Notes: a model not told the origin generated them from the letters alone. A DNA stretch of 64,000 bases from Leucaena leucocephala (GCA_037074615.1 CM073546.1:10347501-10411500), one strand, 5' to 3'; positions 1 to 13,036 are shown, counted from the stretch's first letter. Program-made: numbers and translations.

Positions 1-2396
1 AACCCATAGTCATATCTATAAAGAAAGGACTAGAAAGAGCAGGTGAGATAGAATGCAGAAGCAGACCCAGATGCAAAGCAGAAGAGATCAGAAGCAAGCA
101 GATGCCATTATTGCTGGTGTTTGTGCATTGTAGCTTTTTAATTTAAAAAAATAGAGGAAAAAGAAGTTTAACGCTAATATCAGAATATATATATATATGG
201 CTATTATGAGAAATTACCGAAGTTGGTTGCTGTAATAAGAGAAAGAAGAAGACGCTGGTGTGCTGTGATTTATTTTAAAAAGTAAAAAAAAACAAAGAGA
301 GGATGTGCTATAGGAGTATGTATATATATATATAACCATAGTTGTGTGCACATAATGGTGGTGATTTATGGAATATTGCACAAATTTAAATAGGGGATAT
401 TATTCCCATGAGTTTAGAAGATATTTTTACATGGGATAATGGTCCTAAAGAAATATTGATCCCATTAGAATTTAAAGTGTAAAATTTGAGATTTAATAAA
501 AGTAAGAGTAATAGCAACAAGAAGTAAATAACTCCAATTATTCTAATAGAGTTAAAAATTAATGTTTGATACCTATTTAGGACAATTGGATATTATAGGA
601 GTGGAGTTAAAGACTTGAACAATGAATATTCGAGTAAGGGAAAAGAGGAGAGTAAACAAAGAAATAGATGGTTAAAGCTTAGAGGTAGAAACTTTATTTA
701 TTTTTGTATTTAAGTTATGGTATACAAAATTCAAAATAAAATAGTTAGAAGATAAATGTGAGTTTTTATTTAAAATAATATGTTGTGTCAAATTAACAAT
801 TTATTCATGCACACGTATACAAATTATGTAGGTTAACTAGTGAATTGTGAACTAAACATGAGGCTCCTCATTTATGGTACTTTTATTAGCTTTGGAGAGA
901 GGTAATCATTTTTTACTTGTTGTGTATGTTAATTTGATATTTGTGAGTGATTTAATATATATAAATATAGTGATGTTGATATGATTATATTGAAAAAACT
1001 GGTTGGTGATTTTTATTGAAATTGTCTTGTGGGACTTAAAGTTTAATTTGAAAATTTTGATTTGATATTAGAAACTTGTTACATCTTGAGATGGGAATTT
1101 GAGAAAAGTTATTACCTTGAGAAAAATACTATTGATATTTATTGGTATTATTAGTTATCAAGCTATTGTAATTTTGATTAATATGATTATTATGAGAATT
1201 ATGTCTATAACAATTGGGGATTGGTGATGATAGAGTTATCTTTCTACCACATGGTATAGCCTCTATTGGAGCTCAATAGTTGGCTTTTATCCCACTAGTT
1301 TATCAAGGGACTTATCCTACCAATTTACCGAAGGGTTGCAATACCCCTACCTATTTACTGAGGGGGAATGAACTCATGGTCTTGTCTTGAGTTTTGTTGA
1401 TTTTGGCTGATCCATAAAATTTGACAGGTTAGCTTTTTGAGTGGCCAGTCATATAACAATTATCATTAGCCTATGGGTTCAGTGGGAAGGTATAAAGGGG
1501 TTTGGTTGGTTTAATGGGAGGAATTGTGGTGTTTTATCCATTTGATTATATTATGATAATGTATTACTTTGTATCTTGTGTATTTTGTTAATTTTCCTAC
1601 TTGACACCTTACGAGCACATGTTAGTGTGCATGATGAGTAAGATTTTTGGTTACTGAGATATTATCCTGTGGTTATTAATATTTTTCAAGTGATATTCTT
1701 GTGTTAAGACCTCAAGGAATGTTTCAGAGGTTAGTTAGTGCTATATCAATTGTATTCTTTGAATTTATATATATAATACTTGTATATTGCCACAATATGG
1801 CTCATTTTGCATACTATAATATAATGAGATATTCTATTTGCATTTGATGTTAATAATACATGCTGTACTGGGCTTGAGGCCTTAGACTGTTACTTGTGAT
1901 TTGTTGATTGTGAATCCACTTTTAGAATGTGTAATATTGAGAATTTATTTATAAATGAGTATTATAAAGGATCTTGGTTATGAAGTGGACTTATGTGATA
2001 TTATTCCTAGGTCTGATGCTCAGAGGCCCTGGAGTTAATCGGGGGCTTCAACCCGAACCTTTTCTAATATGGTTTTATATGTGAATGTTGTGTGAATCTC
2101 TTATGTCCATGATAATATCCTTATATAAGTTTTACTCGTTTCTATCATAGATAACCTTTTTAAAACAAGTTAAAGTCTTTTAACTATGATAGTGCATAAG
2201 AGTAGCTTTATCTTTTTCTATTATGGTTAACTCTTTATAAGTAAAGTTTTCTTTCTCTAGCCATGATAAATTTCAAATGATTAACAAAACTTATTTTCTT
2301 TATGGTTAGTTTCTAGCCAAGTTTGATAAAAATGATTTAAGGTGGTTAATTATCGTTATCAAAAGGAAAATTTTACATTAATCATCCTGATTATAT
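1..2396. other. AT-rich stretch without a recognisable gene
   Basis: I see no open frame with a recognisable domain on either strand. Short (TA)n runs lie near 187-199 and 318-334. Around 1295-1370 three degenerate copies of a TTTAcCgAgGG-like phrase follow one another. The segment from about 1225 to 2060 has the text style of a decayed long plant LTR, but I found no matching copy elsewhere in the window and no terminal TG/CA boundary with a target duplication, so I do not assign it. Confidence 0.5.
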
Positions 2397-3477
2397 TTAA
2401 AAATTGAAAAATGCTTTATACAGTCTGAAACAAGCTCTAAGAGCTTGGTATGAATGATTGAGAAATTTTCTCTTAAATAAAACTTTTGAAAGAGGCAAAG
2501 TATATGCTACACTTTTCATTAAAAAATGATCTATTAGTGGTTCAAATTTATGTTGATGATATTATTTTTAGAGCTATTAACGAAGATATTTGTTAAGAGT
2601 TTGCCAAGATGATGCATGGTGAATTTGAAATGTCAATAATGGATGAACTCAACTTCTTCCTTGGGCTATAGATTAGACAGAAGAAGAAGGGCATTTTCAT
2701 CTCACAAACAAAGTATTTAAAGGAGCTTCTGAAGAAGTTTGAGATAGAAAAAGCCAAGAGTATGTCAATACTGATGAGTTCAACCATCGAACTAAATGCA
2801 GATAAAAAAGGAGTAGACTTTGATATCAAGAAATATAAAGGCATAATTGGATCACTTCTATATTTGATAGCAAGTAACTAGATATCCAATATAGCATTGG
2901 GATTTGTACAAGACATCAGATTGCACCCAATGCAATCCCATGCCAAATCTGTAAAAATAATTTTTTGATATGTTTATGAAACCATCAACCTTGGAATATG
3001 GTTCCAAAAGGAGGTGGGAATTCCTAGTTGCCTATTTAGACTCTGACCATGCGAGGTGTAAAACTGATAGGAAGAGTACCAGTGAACAATGACAATTTCT
3101 TAGTGATTGACTTTTTTCTAGGTTTAGTAAGAAACAGCTGAAGCTAAGTACATAGCTGTGGGAAGTTGTTGTGCACACAAGTACTATGGTTAAAGCAACA
3201 CCTACAAGACCTAAGAATTCATTTGAAGGAGATAGTTATTCTATATGACAACACAATTACCATCAATCTGTGAAAGAATCCGGTACCCTATTCCAAAACA
3301 AAGCACATTGATATAAGACATCATTTCAACAGAGATCATGTGCAAAAGAAGAATATCAGTGTGAAGTTTATCCCTATCCATTTACAGCTTGCTGATATTT
3401 TCACTAAACCACTAGCACAGGAGCAATTTACCTACATCAAAATAGAATTGGGAATGGTGAATCCCAATGAATTGTAA
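2397..3477 (+). pseudogene. Ty1/copia reverse transcriptase-RNase H remnant (SIRE/Maximus-like)
   Basis: This is the decayed 3' part of a copia pol gene, which would encode the enzymes that copy element RNA into DNA. Visible landmarks in order are ALYSLKQALRAWYE at about 2409-2450, the catalytic YVDD box at 2549-2560, an FFLGL-like segment near 2655, an RNase H ETAEAKY motif at 3131-3151, and a C-terminal KHIDIRHH...ADIFTKPLA block (ADIFTKPLA at 3391-3417) ending at a TAA at 3475-3477. The frame is cut by several stops (for example after AWYE and after NEDIC) and by frameshifts, and integrase, protease and gag are absent upstream. The C-terminal block resembles the SIRE/Maximus lineage, whose elements often carry an extra ORF downstream of pol; such a remnant follows at 4657. 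No flanking LTR was recognised. Confidence 0.85.
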
Positions 3478-3559
3478 AGATTTCTCAAAGATTTCTCAAA
3501 CTTTAAATCTTTCCATTTTATTTCAAACTTAATATTTTAAAATTTTAACTAACTTAAGC

Positions 3560-4410
3560 ATCAAAGTATGTAGAAATTTGTTTTGCAGGAATTTATCAAT
3601 AAATACTTTAAACATATAGCTTATTAAAGAATTATCGATAAATCTGGTGAAAAAGTAGGAAAGAAGTCAGAAAATTTATCAAATAATTCATCAATAAAAG
3701 GGATTTATCGAATAGAGCTTTGACAAATGATGAGAAAGACCACTGGGCATAATGGCAATATTTATCGAACTATTTATTGATAAATGGTCTTTTTGATAAA
3801 CCCTTTGATAGATGTGAGGTAACTATGTCTTCCTCTCTTAAATTAAATTTGTGATAAATTGATATTTATCGATAATCTTTTTGATAAATGTGCTTATAAA
3901 AAAGGCTATTCGATAAATTTTGTAACTGTTTGTTAATTCTCTATTAGAATTTATCAAACACTTACTGATAAGGCATCTTATCAAAAGGCTATTTGATAAA
4001 TTGTATGAATTTTGTAAAATTATAGATAGTATTTTCAAACATGTTATCGGGAAGGCATATTATCAATTATCTTATGAAAAAAATTTGTGAAAAATTGTGA
4101 TTGTGTAATGTGCATCTATGGAACATTTTATTGATAAAGGTTATTATCAAAAAGTTATTCGATAAATTAATTATTTTTGTTAAAACAAATTGTTGTTTAT
4201 GATCAAATAACACTTTGATAAGAATACTTATCTAAGGATTATTTGATAAATCTTGGGTGTTATCTTTAAAAAATGTTGTTATTTATCAAACAACTTTTTG
4301 ATAAGGGGGCTTATTGAACAACTATTCGATAAATTTATAACCATTGTTTGAAGATTTATCGATAAACACTTCAAACAGGGCACTTATTGAAGAACTTATT
4401 GATAAATTAT
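3560..4410. repeat. Cluster of TTATCGATAA-type dyads between pol and the extra ORF
   Basis: About 850 bp are filled with the half-sites TTATC and GATAA in alternating orientation, several fused into the full palindrome TTATCGATAA (near 3629, 3866 and 4361). The half-sites form longer degenerate units in which TTATC, GATAA, TTAT and GATAAA follow at spacings of roughly 8-12 bp; examples lie near 3951-4000, 4200-4255 and 4278-4335. I see several tens of half-sites. The block sits exactly between the end of a copia pol remnant and the start of the extra ORF. It is not coding on either strand. Its function is unknown. Confidence 0.8.
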
Positions 4411-4656
4411 CAGTCCTTTAGGTAAAATATGTCTATCACTGTTCAGTTCATCGAACTTTTCTTTGAAAAATCTTTTTGATTCTTGGAGCCTAGAAAATCA
4501 TAACTGTTCCCATAACTTCCTCTCTGCAATCAAACCTCTTAGAAATTATTCCCTTAATGTTCAATAACAAATCTCTCTTTAGAAACCATAGATTTGCTTC
4601 CTCATCGTCAAACCCATCACTGTTCATTAATGATCTTCTTCTGTGTTAAACCAGAT

Positions 4657-6211
4657 ATGGCAAGAACCAAAGTACTAAAGGTTGGCTTCGAGAAAACCAA
4701 GGGAACATGGAAAGCTAGCTCATCAAAGCTGAAGTACAAGCCAAAGGTGGCTAAAGACAAAAGCTGACCAAAGGATTTGGCTTATCCAGTATAGACTTAG
4801 CAGATTGAGGCAACACTGAAGAATACCCTAGCCAAGCTAGACAAAGTACTAGGCAAGCTATGAAGAGAAAGATATATCTTTTGGCCATAGTTTCTTAGGA
4901 ATATGATCATACGCATAAAGACGACAACCTTAATGAGGTTATACAGATAACCACCTAATCTGCCGAAGTTTCCTCAGGGCAAAGGTTAAAGCAAACTGCA
5001 AGTAGAAGAAATAAGTCTTATCAAGGTAACTCTTCTCTATCTATTTATTAACCTTTTCCTCAATCAAACCCTTCATCTCTTGCTTTATTATCTGGAAATT
5101 TGGATAAAGGGGTAGACAAGGGTAAACTGAAAGTTGAATATGCCCATAGGGAGTTTTGCCCAGTTGTTATAGTTGATATAGACTATCTTAAGTATAATAA
5201 TAAAACCTAGCTTAACCTTTCCAATCCTGTGAAACACTACAAGAATTGGTTAGGACTCAACCTCTCTATTGTCTTGAAGTTGTCAAGAGATTCTATTGCA
5301 ACATAAGGGTATTTGATGAGCAGGGGAAGATGGAGAGCCGATTAGTAGCCATCTAACTATTGAATTGAGGGGGAGAGGTCATATTAGACTCTAATGTCAT
5401 AAATTTTCTATTAAATACCCTTGACTCTAAGAAGAAGCCTAATCTATCCATGAGGGAAGTGTATAAGATCTTGATGCTGGATGTTAACTTCTCTGATGAC
5501 TTTAAATTTGTCCCAAAAGATATATGTGATTATCATAGGATAATTCAATATATCTATTCTCATAGCATGTTGAATAAGTCTGGCAGCTTTACCTACATGA
5601 CACAAGAAGACTATGCCTTGCTAGCCATAATCATTGGAGAATAAAATATCAATAAATGGGCCTTTGTATACTTTGAGATAAGGAACTTCTTAACTAAGTC
5701 TAGCTTATCTTCTTCTTCCTTCAAGGCAATAACATAGATTACCTTGAGAAATGTGAGTAAAGGTCCTAAGATTTGGTGTAGAGCAAATTCACAGGATCAT
5801 AATTTCTCTGCCATTAGCTGTTATAGGGAAAAAGCCTCAAAAAGGGAAACAACTTGTTCAAGATGAGGCTCAATCTTCTGTTGCCCTTATTGTACCCATT
5901 TTACACCATCTTCTTCCCAGGTAGCTCTGCACACTATGGTACAACAAGGACTGAAGATTTTTAAGGAAAAACTCATGGCACGGGTCTAGGAGAGCATTCA
6001 ACATTCAATTTATGATTTTGCCCAGATGTTCAATGACTTTGGATCTAGATTGGAGAATAAACTAGTCTCTAAAGTAGTCAAGATACATGACATCACAAGT
6101 CAACAGGTTATCAATCTTGGAAATGTCATTGAGATCCATAGGAGTGCTATTGGGCTTATAGGTGATGAGATTCTTGAGTTGAAGAACAAGCTCACTGGCT
6201 CTAACACTTAA
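4657..6211 (+). pseudogene. Extra ORF remnant downstream of copia pol (plant transposon protein/ATHILA-ORF1-like)
   Basis: A broken reading frame begins MARTK at 4657, continues with a basic stretch (KLKYKPKVAKDK) and stops at 4767. Further downstream the better-preserved middle part runs through two frames (about 5260-5640). It contains VFDEQGKMESRL, a segment at 5450-5641 with DYHRIIQYIYSHSM and SGSFTYMTQEDYALLAIIIGE, and then a conserved KWAFVYFEIRNF after a stop. A further open piece at 6026-6211 is rich in Leu/Ile/Glu and could be a coiled coil. The pattern resembles the 'putative plant transposon protein' and ATHILA ORF-1 families from memory; I could not search. Homologous remnants lie at 32724-32905 (N-terminus) and 60294-60692 (middle, minus strand). 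Several stops and frameshifts show it is dead. The product's role is unknown. Confidence 0.6.
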
Positions 6212-6373
6212 TTTTCTATTGATCTTCTAAATCCTTCTTAGATAAATTCATAACCTCCTTAGGGCATTGCTTAGGCTACTCATATTCCTCATAATCCAAT
6301 CCTTTGTCTAAGCCACTTACCTATACTCATCTTCCTCTATCTTCCTCAAAATCTTAGGCCTCATAAACACTTC

Positions 6374-9104
6374 CTGTCGTATCCTTACTTTTAACCTCAA
6401 TTATACTCATTTGAAAGTCATTTAATCTAATTACATAACCATTTGCCTTAGAAGTAAGTATTTTCAAAAGAATTGCTCCCGTTTACTGTTCACACTACTG
6501 TTCATTTGGTAATTCCTGAATATGTATCCAACTTTGAAAATTCATAATTAAATGTAAAAAAATTAAAATAGGTTGGTTCTAATTTTTAATGGAATCTATT
6601 TCATTAAAATTTGAAGAAAAATTGTGAAACTGATGTTCCATTATCCTAATGAAATTAGTTTATTCGTTGAAAAACACTGTTCATTTGGTAAAATATGGAA
6701 GTTCTAGTTTCTTTGCCTTAACTTCACAAATTCATTTCTCTTTCATTACTTGTCCAAATGAACTCTATTATCTATGGATTAAATCTCCAGACGTGCTCTT
6801 TAATCTCACAAAATTTCATAGAAAACTCATTCATTTACCATATGAAATTAACGTTAGAACATTACTGCCTCTAGTTGTTTACTTTATCTCTATTTTAGAT
6901 TTTAACTTTAACTTAGAAAAATCATAACAAATTGAATACTTAACCAATTGAGGCATTCTTGGTGTCTATTTAAATATATGTATCTTAGATATTATCATAC
7001 CAAATTTCAAGTTCAAACTCGTTGATTAAGGCATCATAATCATCATCACACCACCACGGCCTCAAAACACAATTAAAGAATCATACATCATACATCCATC
7101 ATATCCTTTCATAGTGACATGTAAGTCATATAATTGATCATACAAGTTCAACCATCTATGTTTACCCTTTTTCCTTGTTAGGTTCTAGCACTAATAACAT
7201 GGTTATACATATGGAAAGAATGAGATTTCATGAAAATCCCAATAGCAAGGCATACAAACTATAACATCGTGCATGATTAATTGGATGCTTAACATGTTAT
7301 CATGAGATGGGAGCTACTTCATAATCGTACATAAGCAAACTCTAACATGCATATTGTCATGACATAAGTTACAAGGAGTTGCAATCATTCATACTTTATC
7401 ATCAATATGATGGCATAATCTTAAGCTCAACCAAACACCATAATTAACAAGCAAACATACAATCAAGCAAATATGAAACTATAGTTAGGTATTTTTGCTA
7501 CCTCTTAGCTATCCTTGTCAAGATCTTCTTGAGATAATTTTCTTCCTTCATAAATGTCAAAATCTAGCCATTACAAAGTAATATCAAGTTACCATTCAAC
7601 TTGCAAACAAATCTAAGACTAGGTTTTCACTAACTTGCATTCTTTCTCTATTTTATGTTTCCTACTTCCATCTTTCTAAAATAAATTCTCATAGTTCATT
7701 TCCACATAATTTTTCATGTAGAATCCAAATATGAAGCTATAATTTCCAAAATCAAAACACATCATAAGCTGCTGCACTTGATCGAAGTGAAACCCTTGAT
7801 TTTTCAAAATTTACATTTTGATTCCAATGCTTCCAATACTTGTTCTCCTACTTTATGCTCATACAATATTCTATTTTAAATTCATTGAAAGTATCAAAAT
7901 CATAAAATTCCAACATATGAACAGTGTCACGTATAGCAGCAGCCATGAACACAAACTTCCAACTACATGCATACTTAAATTTTCAAGCTTATACCACTTA
8001 ATTCTAGCTTGTTTAAGCTTGTCTAAATTATCTATAACATAAAACTCATATTCTAACCACATATGGATAGAACTTCCAGCAGCAACCACAAGGGAAATAT
8101 GGCACAAAAACCCCTTAAAATCAAGAGCTAGCTTGCTAGAATAAAGCTCAAGAATAAGGGAGATAGTTACCTTGCTTGTTACTTCAAATTATGTGCTTCT
8201 TTCTTAGTTCAATGGAAATTTTGAAAAAGTTTTCCTATGGTTACCAAAGATGCTGAATCCATTCTGAAATGAGGGGTATTTATAGATAAATTTGGGTGGA
8301 AATGGATGGCCAAGATCAATTTAGTTACTATTTGATCTAATGGTCTACAATCATTCTTGAAACAAGCTTGCCCTAGAAGCCACACACTTGACGCCATGCA
8401 TGACATCATACAAGGTCATATGTGGCTAGAAAAAGGTAAATATACTGATAGAAAAAATTCTGGTCCAGTTTGGTACCGATAAAAGCAGTTTCACAAAAAT
8501 CAGACTGTTTTCTGTTCCTAACTTTTATAATATTCCAAGATATGTATTATGTCCTAGAAACTAGTGTCTAGGATTCTCATACCATTGACATTGTTAGACT
8601 GAGTATTTATCTACCATCCATTCTATAGGAAATTACCAAAATACCCTTGGTGTCCTTTCTTACACTATATTAACCCTAAGGGTATAATTGTCATTTTACC
8701 CCTCTTTGTACTACCTCAGGGCATATACTGGCTCTAATTAATCATATTTATAGTATATGGGATGTTTCTAGCCTATCTAGAATGACCAAAATGCCCTCCA
8801 TCTATCACTGGTACAATCTGACTACAAAGGGGTATTTTGGTAATTTCGCACTTTTCCTCGGCTACTCTGGAATCTGGCCCACTTAACTGTCCAGTCACCT
8901 TATTGGGCCTATGGTGGCGCCATTTGGACCTTTTTATTGGCTCATTACCTTTTTGCCCAATTTTAAAGAAACCTCTCCCGATAATATTTATCGGGTACTT
9001 TATTCCACCGTAAAATCCCGTAAAAATTCTACAGGAATCCTTTTCTGACTCTGTCAATTTTATAAATTCTTATATTAAATATAAGAATTTACTATAAAGG
9101 TCCC
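6374..9104 (-). repeat. Ty3/gypsy (Tekay-like) LTR, 5'-truncated, minus strand
   Basis: Read on the minus strand this matches the complete chromovirus LTR at 48785-51996 over most of its length. The LTR 3' end is at 6374, the conserved stem-loop at 7222-7240, the leader ORF at 7871-8107 and the TATA box CTATAAATA at 8277-8285. The first roughly 450 bp of the LTR are missing on the right side, so it is a truncated copy and no target duplication can be tested. No internal region is attached. Confidence 0.8.
8277..8285 (-). promoter_or_regulatory. LTR TATA box (minus strand)
   Basis: CTATAAATA on the minus strand, at the place where all related LTR copies in the window have it. It would drive transcription leftwards. 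Confidence 0.55.
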
Positions 9105-9225
9105 CGCCTCACTACAACTTACTGTTCACAGTGACAAAATTTCAACATCTATACATACATATCAATCATGCTACCTATCGACTAAATTATCTTCATGCAT
9201 ATTCATCTTTCCCATTAGTGATAAT

Positions 9226-10088
9226 TGTCATATCCCCAATTTCTTACCTGATGTAACTGTACAGTTTATGTGAAATGGATATGAGATTCTTGAAATAAAT
9301 TGTATCAGATTGAGAAAGGAAAGAAAGGGATTATGAACTAAGGAAATTTTAGGTACCTAAAATGCAAATTGGAAAAGGTTAAAGGCCAAAAGTTAAAGTA
9401 GAAACAAAAGTTGGGCCAAAAGTGGTAATTTTTAAAAGTTTAGGGACCTAAATGTAAATATGCAAAAAGTCAGGGACTTAAATTTAATTATGGAAAAGGT
9501 CAGCTAGAAAAGGCTTAAGATTGTCTAGAAGTATTCCAGTTCCAAATTTTATCAGTAAATAGAGGAAGTTAAGCTGGTTAATCTAGCATAATACAAAAAT
9601 TTTATTAAGGTCCCAGATAGTGGATATTTATCCAATAGTCTAAAAGTTATCTAAAATTTTATCAGATCTCATGGACTTCAGATATAAGGGGACAAGTTAC
9701 AGGAAGGTGTGCCTCATGACATCAGATGTCATGAATCTAACAGGACCCTGAAAGGAGCTCTATAGGAAAAGTTAACCCCACATTAATGAATTTTGACGGG
9801 AGTTTGAGAACACCCGTTATCCGATTATAGAACTTAGCAGTAAATAAGCCTGGAGAGAATGAACACAGATGGCCTCATATATGGGCCCATGATGACGCCA
9901 AGGAGGTCCCAAAACCCAGGGTACCAGTTCATCAGTTGAAGGGGCCTATGTCCAGAAAAAGTGTGAAATTACGAAAATATCCCTGGATGCCCATATTGTA
10001 CTAGTGATAGTTGGAGGGTATTTTGGTCATTCTAGACAGGCTAAAACATGTCATATAGTATAAATATAATTAGTTAGAGCCAGTATAT
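9226..10088 (+). repeat. Ty3/gypsy LTR, left part, interrupted
   Basis: It starts with the family head TGTCATATCCCC and follows the Tekay-like LTR until a copia solo LTR interrupts it at 10089. The same LTR resumes at 12082 after a duplicated TATAT. This is the U3 part, upstream of the TATA box. Confidence 0.8.
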
Positions 10089-12081
10089 TGTAAGGAATTG
10101 GAAGACACGCAGCGGAAATAAACTTTAAAATTTTTCCATTCCTTGCCAGGATCTACCGTATGTGTTTAAGTCAAGTGGAAAGAATCATTACCCTTAGTGT
10201 TGCTCAGCGAATTTCACAGCTTCTCTACGTGGGTGGTGATCTCTTTCTGATCGCAAGAAATCGATGGAGTGTTCCTCAGCGACCTTCACAGATTCTCTCC
10301 GCGGACGGTGGTCTCTTTCCGATCACAAGAAGTCGACGCCTCAGGTCGGCTTCCTCTACTGGTATCCACACGAACAGCGTTCCAACCACGAACGACGTGC
10401 TAGCGTCTCCTGTCCCTCCAAGGCTTTCACAAGTCTCCGTCTCTATTTCGGCAGTTTCTTGTCTGCAAACCTTTTGCAGATTCCGTTCGGCCTTTTGTGT
10501 TCTGTGTTATTTTCAAACGTAGCTCCTCCAATCAGATATAGAGGATGCTATGCGTTTTTCCACTTGACCTAATTGGATTTTGGAGTTAATCTTATATTAA
10601 TTCCGAATTGATACAATATCATATATTGTATAATTTTATAAGAAACTAATTAAATAAAATAATATTAAATCCGTCCCACAGATTTAATTACTTATTTATT
10701 TAACTTTAAATAAAGATGAGACTGAGTTATATTTGATTTATTCCCATAAATCAAATTTGAGATATCCTATCAATTTAAATTTCGAATTTCAAACGTGATA
10801 GAGATTTAATTTATCCTTATAAATTAAATCTTATAAATATCTCTTATATGAGATATCCTATCAATTTGAATTTCGAATTTCAAACGTGATAGAGATTTAA
10901 TTTATCCTTATAAATTAAATCTTATAAATATCTCTTATATGAGATATCCTATCAATTTGAATTTCGAATTTCAAACGTGATAGAGATTTAATTTATCCTT
11001 ATAAATTAAATCTTATAAATATCTCTTATATGAGATATCCTATCAATTTGAATTTCGAATTCAAACGTGATAGGGATTTAATTTATCCTTATAAATTAAA
11101 TCTCATATATCTCATATATATAATATATATATATATACGAATTTATATATATACGAATATAAATAAATATATATACATTCACCTGGATCTTTCATTGAAT
11201 CTGGACATGTCTTAGATTCAATGAATCTGGACATCATAGCTCGTGTTGGGCTATTTTGTGTGCGACCCTGTAGGCCCATATGAAGTTGGCAGTGGGCCAT
11301 TTGCTATACTAGCCCACAAGTCGCAAGCGGTCTCTAGCAAGACATAACAACTACCCAAATCATATGAGGATCGATAAACGATGTAACCTTTTATACAACC
11401 ATATCATGTCCCTTCTGTCACGCGATATTTTGGTCATGGATGAGGCATGGATAATGTCATCCTCCTATTCCCGACCGTTACTTTCTCGATCCCTGAGTAG
11501 TCTGACTATAGAAATGGAACTACCTTTCCATTACAGTATGGCCATACATTTCTCAGACTCACTCATCGAGGGGCCCAGTAATATCTCTCCACGAATGTGA
11601 GGGACAAATTCCATCTTGACCATTCACATTCCTCCGCATGAAAAACCACTAAGCCCGAACATAGTCTTTATGATCACTCGGTCAAAAGTGACTTTTGACT
11701 AGGTCAAAGCTGAGCGTTTTGTCATGTAGGAATCCATGATGATCTCAGGTCAAAGGGCATATTGACATGGTTTGTATATGAGAGAAGCTTATGACGTTAC
11801 CCATGCAGTTCTCTCATAGCGGGTCGGTCCAACACCCTGTACTCTTACATGTGCTTATGACTTTGATTTATATCTCTATACATCTTCAAAGTCATACTGG
11901 TCTTATTTCATCTGTGCTCCCACATAGATGATCGACCAGGGACATTTAGGATAATATCATGAATTATCCAAGGATGATCATCATAGTAAACATGCAAATA
12001 ATATGATAACTCAATTAATAAATTCATAAATCAATAATGTTCATAAGACAATGATTGGCCCCTAGGGCACGATTTCCAACA
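10089..12081 (-). mobile_element. Solo LTR of an Angela-like Ty1/copia element
   Basis: A 1,993-bp solo LTR lies in minus orientation: on the plus strand it begins TGTAAGGAATTGG and ends TTTCCAACA, so its own sequence runs TGTTGGAAA to CTTACA. It is flanked by the 5-bp target duplication TATAT (10084-10088 and 12082-12086). It matches the two LTRs of the full element at 40744-54334. The start TGTTGGAAATCGTGCCC recalls the Angela/BARE-1 LTRs. A solo LTR is the expected product of recombination between the two LTRs of one insertion. The host sequence is a gypsy LTR, so this copia insertion is the younger of the two. Confidence 0.9.
10759..11112. repeat. Four tandem 91-bp units inside the copia LTR
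   Basis: Units begin at 10759, 10850, 10941 and 11032, each starting GAGATATCCTATCAATTT. Each unit contains two perfect hairpin dyads: ATATCTC/GAGATAT, and GATTTAATTTA/TAAATTAAATC around a short spacer. The other LTR copies of this family carry two or three units. Confidence 0.9.
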
Positions 12082-13036
12082 TATATGCCCTGAGGTAGTA
12101 CAGAGAGGGGTGAAATGACAATTATACCTTTAGGGTCAATATAGTGTAAGAAATGACACCAAGAGTATTTTGGTCATTTTCTAAGGGATGGGTGGCAGAT
12201 AAATACTCAGTCTAACATTTTTAATGGTATAAGAAACCTATACACTAGTTTTGATGACATAATACATTTTCTAAAATATTATAAAAATTAGGAAAAGAAA
12301 ACAGTCTGATTTTTGGGGAATCAGACAGAGCCTGTACCGGATTGGACTAGAATTTTTTCAGATGCTTCCTTACATGAGAATTGCTCCACATACCCCTATG
12401 ATGTGTCCCTTGAGTTGTCCCTTGTGATGTAATAATTTTTCTTTTTGAAAAAGTTAAATTTTAAGATTAAATGTGAGCCCTTAGATCAAATAGTGCACAA
12501 ATTAATCTTGGCCATCCATTTTCACCCAAGTTCATCTATAAATACCCCCTATTCAGATCATTTTGTTATGCATGGTGAACTATAGGGAAACTCTTGTAAA
12601 ATTTCTATTCAACCAAGAAAGAAGCAGAGAAAGTTAAGCAACAATCAAGGTAATCATCTCCCTTTATCTTGAGCTTTGTTCTAGCAAGTTAGCTCATAGT
12701 TTTAAGGAATTTTTATGTTATATTTCCCTTATGGTTGCTACTGGAAGTGTTGCTCATACATGGTTAAAATATGAGTTTTGTGTTATGGATAGTTTAGATA
12801 AGCTTAAACAAGCTAGAATCAAGTGGTATAAGCTTGAAAATCCAAGTATGTTTAGAATTAGGATTTTGTGTTCTTGCTGGTACTGTGTGTGACACTATTC
12901 ATATGATGGAATTTTATGATTTTGATGCTTCCAATGAATTTAAAATGGAAAATTGTGTGGGGATAAAGTAGGAGAAAAAGTATTGGAAGCAATGGACTCA
13001 AAATGTGAATTTTTGGAAAAAAGGGCCTTCACTTCA
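12082..13036 (+). repeat. Ty3/gypsy LTR, right part, 3'-truncated
   Basis: This continues the LTR that begins at 9226. It contains a TATA box at 12536-12544, the leader motif beginning GGGAAACTCTTG near 12587, the AAGGTAATC donor-like site near 12648 and most of the leader frame. It breaks off near 13036, where a minus-strand LTR begins. Confidence 0.75.
12536..12544 (+). promoter_or_regulatory. LTR TATA box
   Basis: CTATAAATA followed by the CCCCCTATTCAG phrase shared by the Tekay-like LTR copies at 27857 and 50083. Confidence 0.5.

Noticed and set aside
3838..4038. Minus-strand frame of 66 codons
   Set aside because: Lies wholly inside the TTATCGATAA dyad array; repetitive Ile/Lys/Tyr product is a by-product of the repeat.
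6649..6927. 92-codon plus-strand frame
   Set aside because: Antisense to a gypsy LTR; the matching segments of other copies are not open in this frame.
10160..10522. Open frames of 95-120 codons in the copia LTR (also 34425-34787, 42225-42509 and 53282-53578 on the opposite strand)
   Set aside because: All four are the same antisense frame in the GC-richer end of the LTR, with no recognisable domain and a second overlapping frame at 10264-10572; explained by shared LTR ancestry.
10759..11112. CRISPR-like direct repeats
   Set aside because: Units are contiguous 91-bp tandem repeats without unique spacers, in plant LTR DNA.
11112..11300. Frames through the (TA)n and 91-bp repeat zone
   Set aside because: Low-complexity translation (Tyr/Ile runs); no coding evidence.
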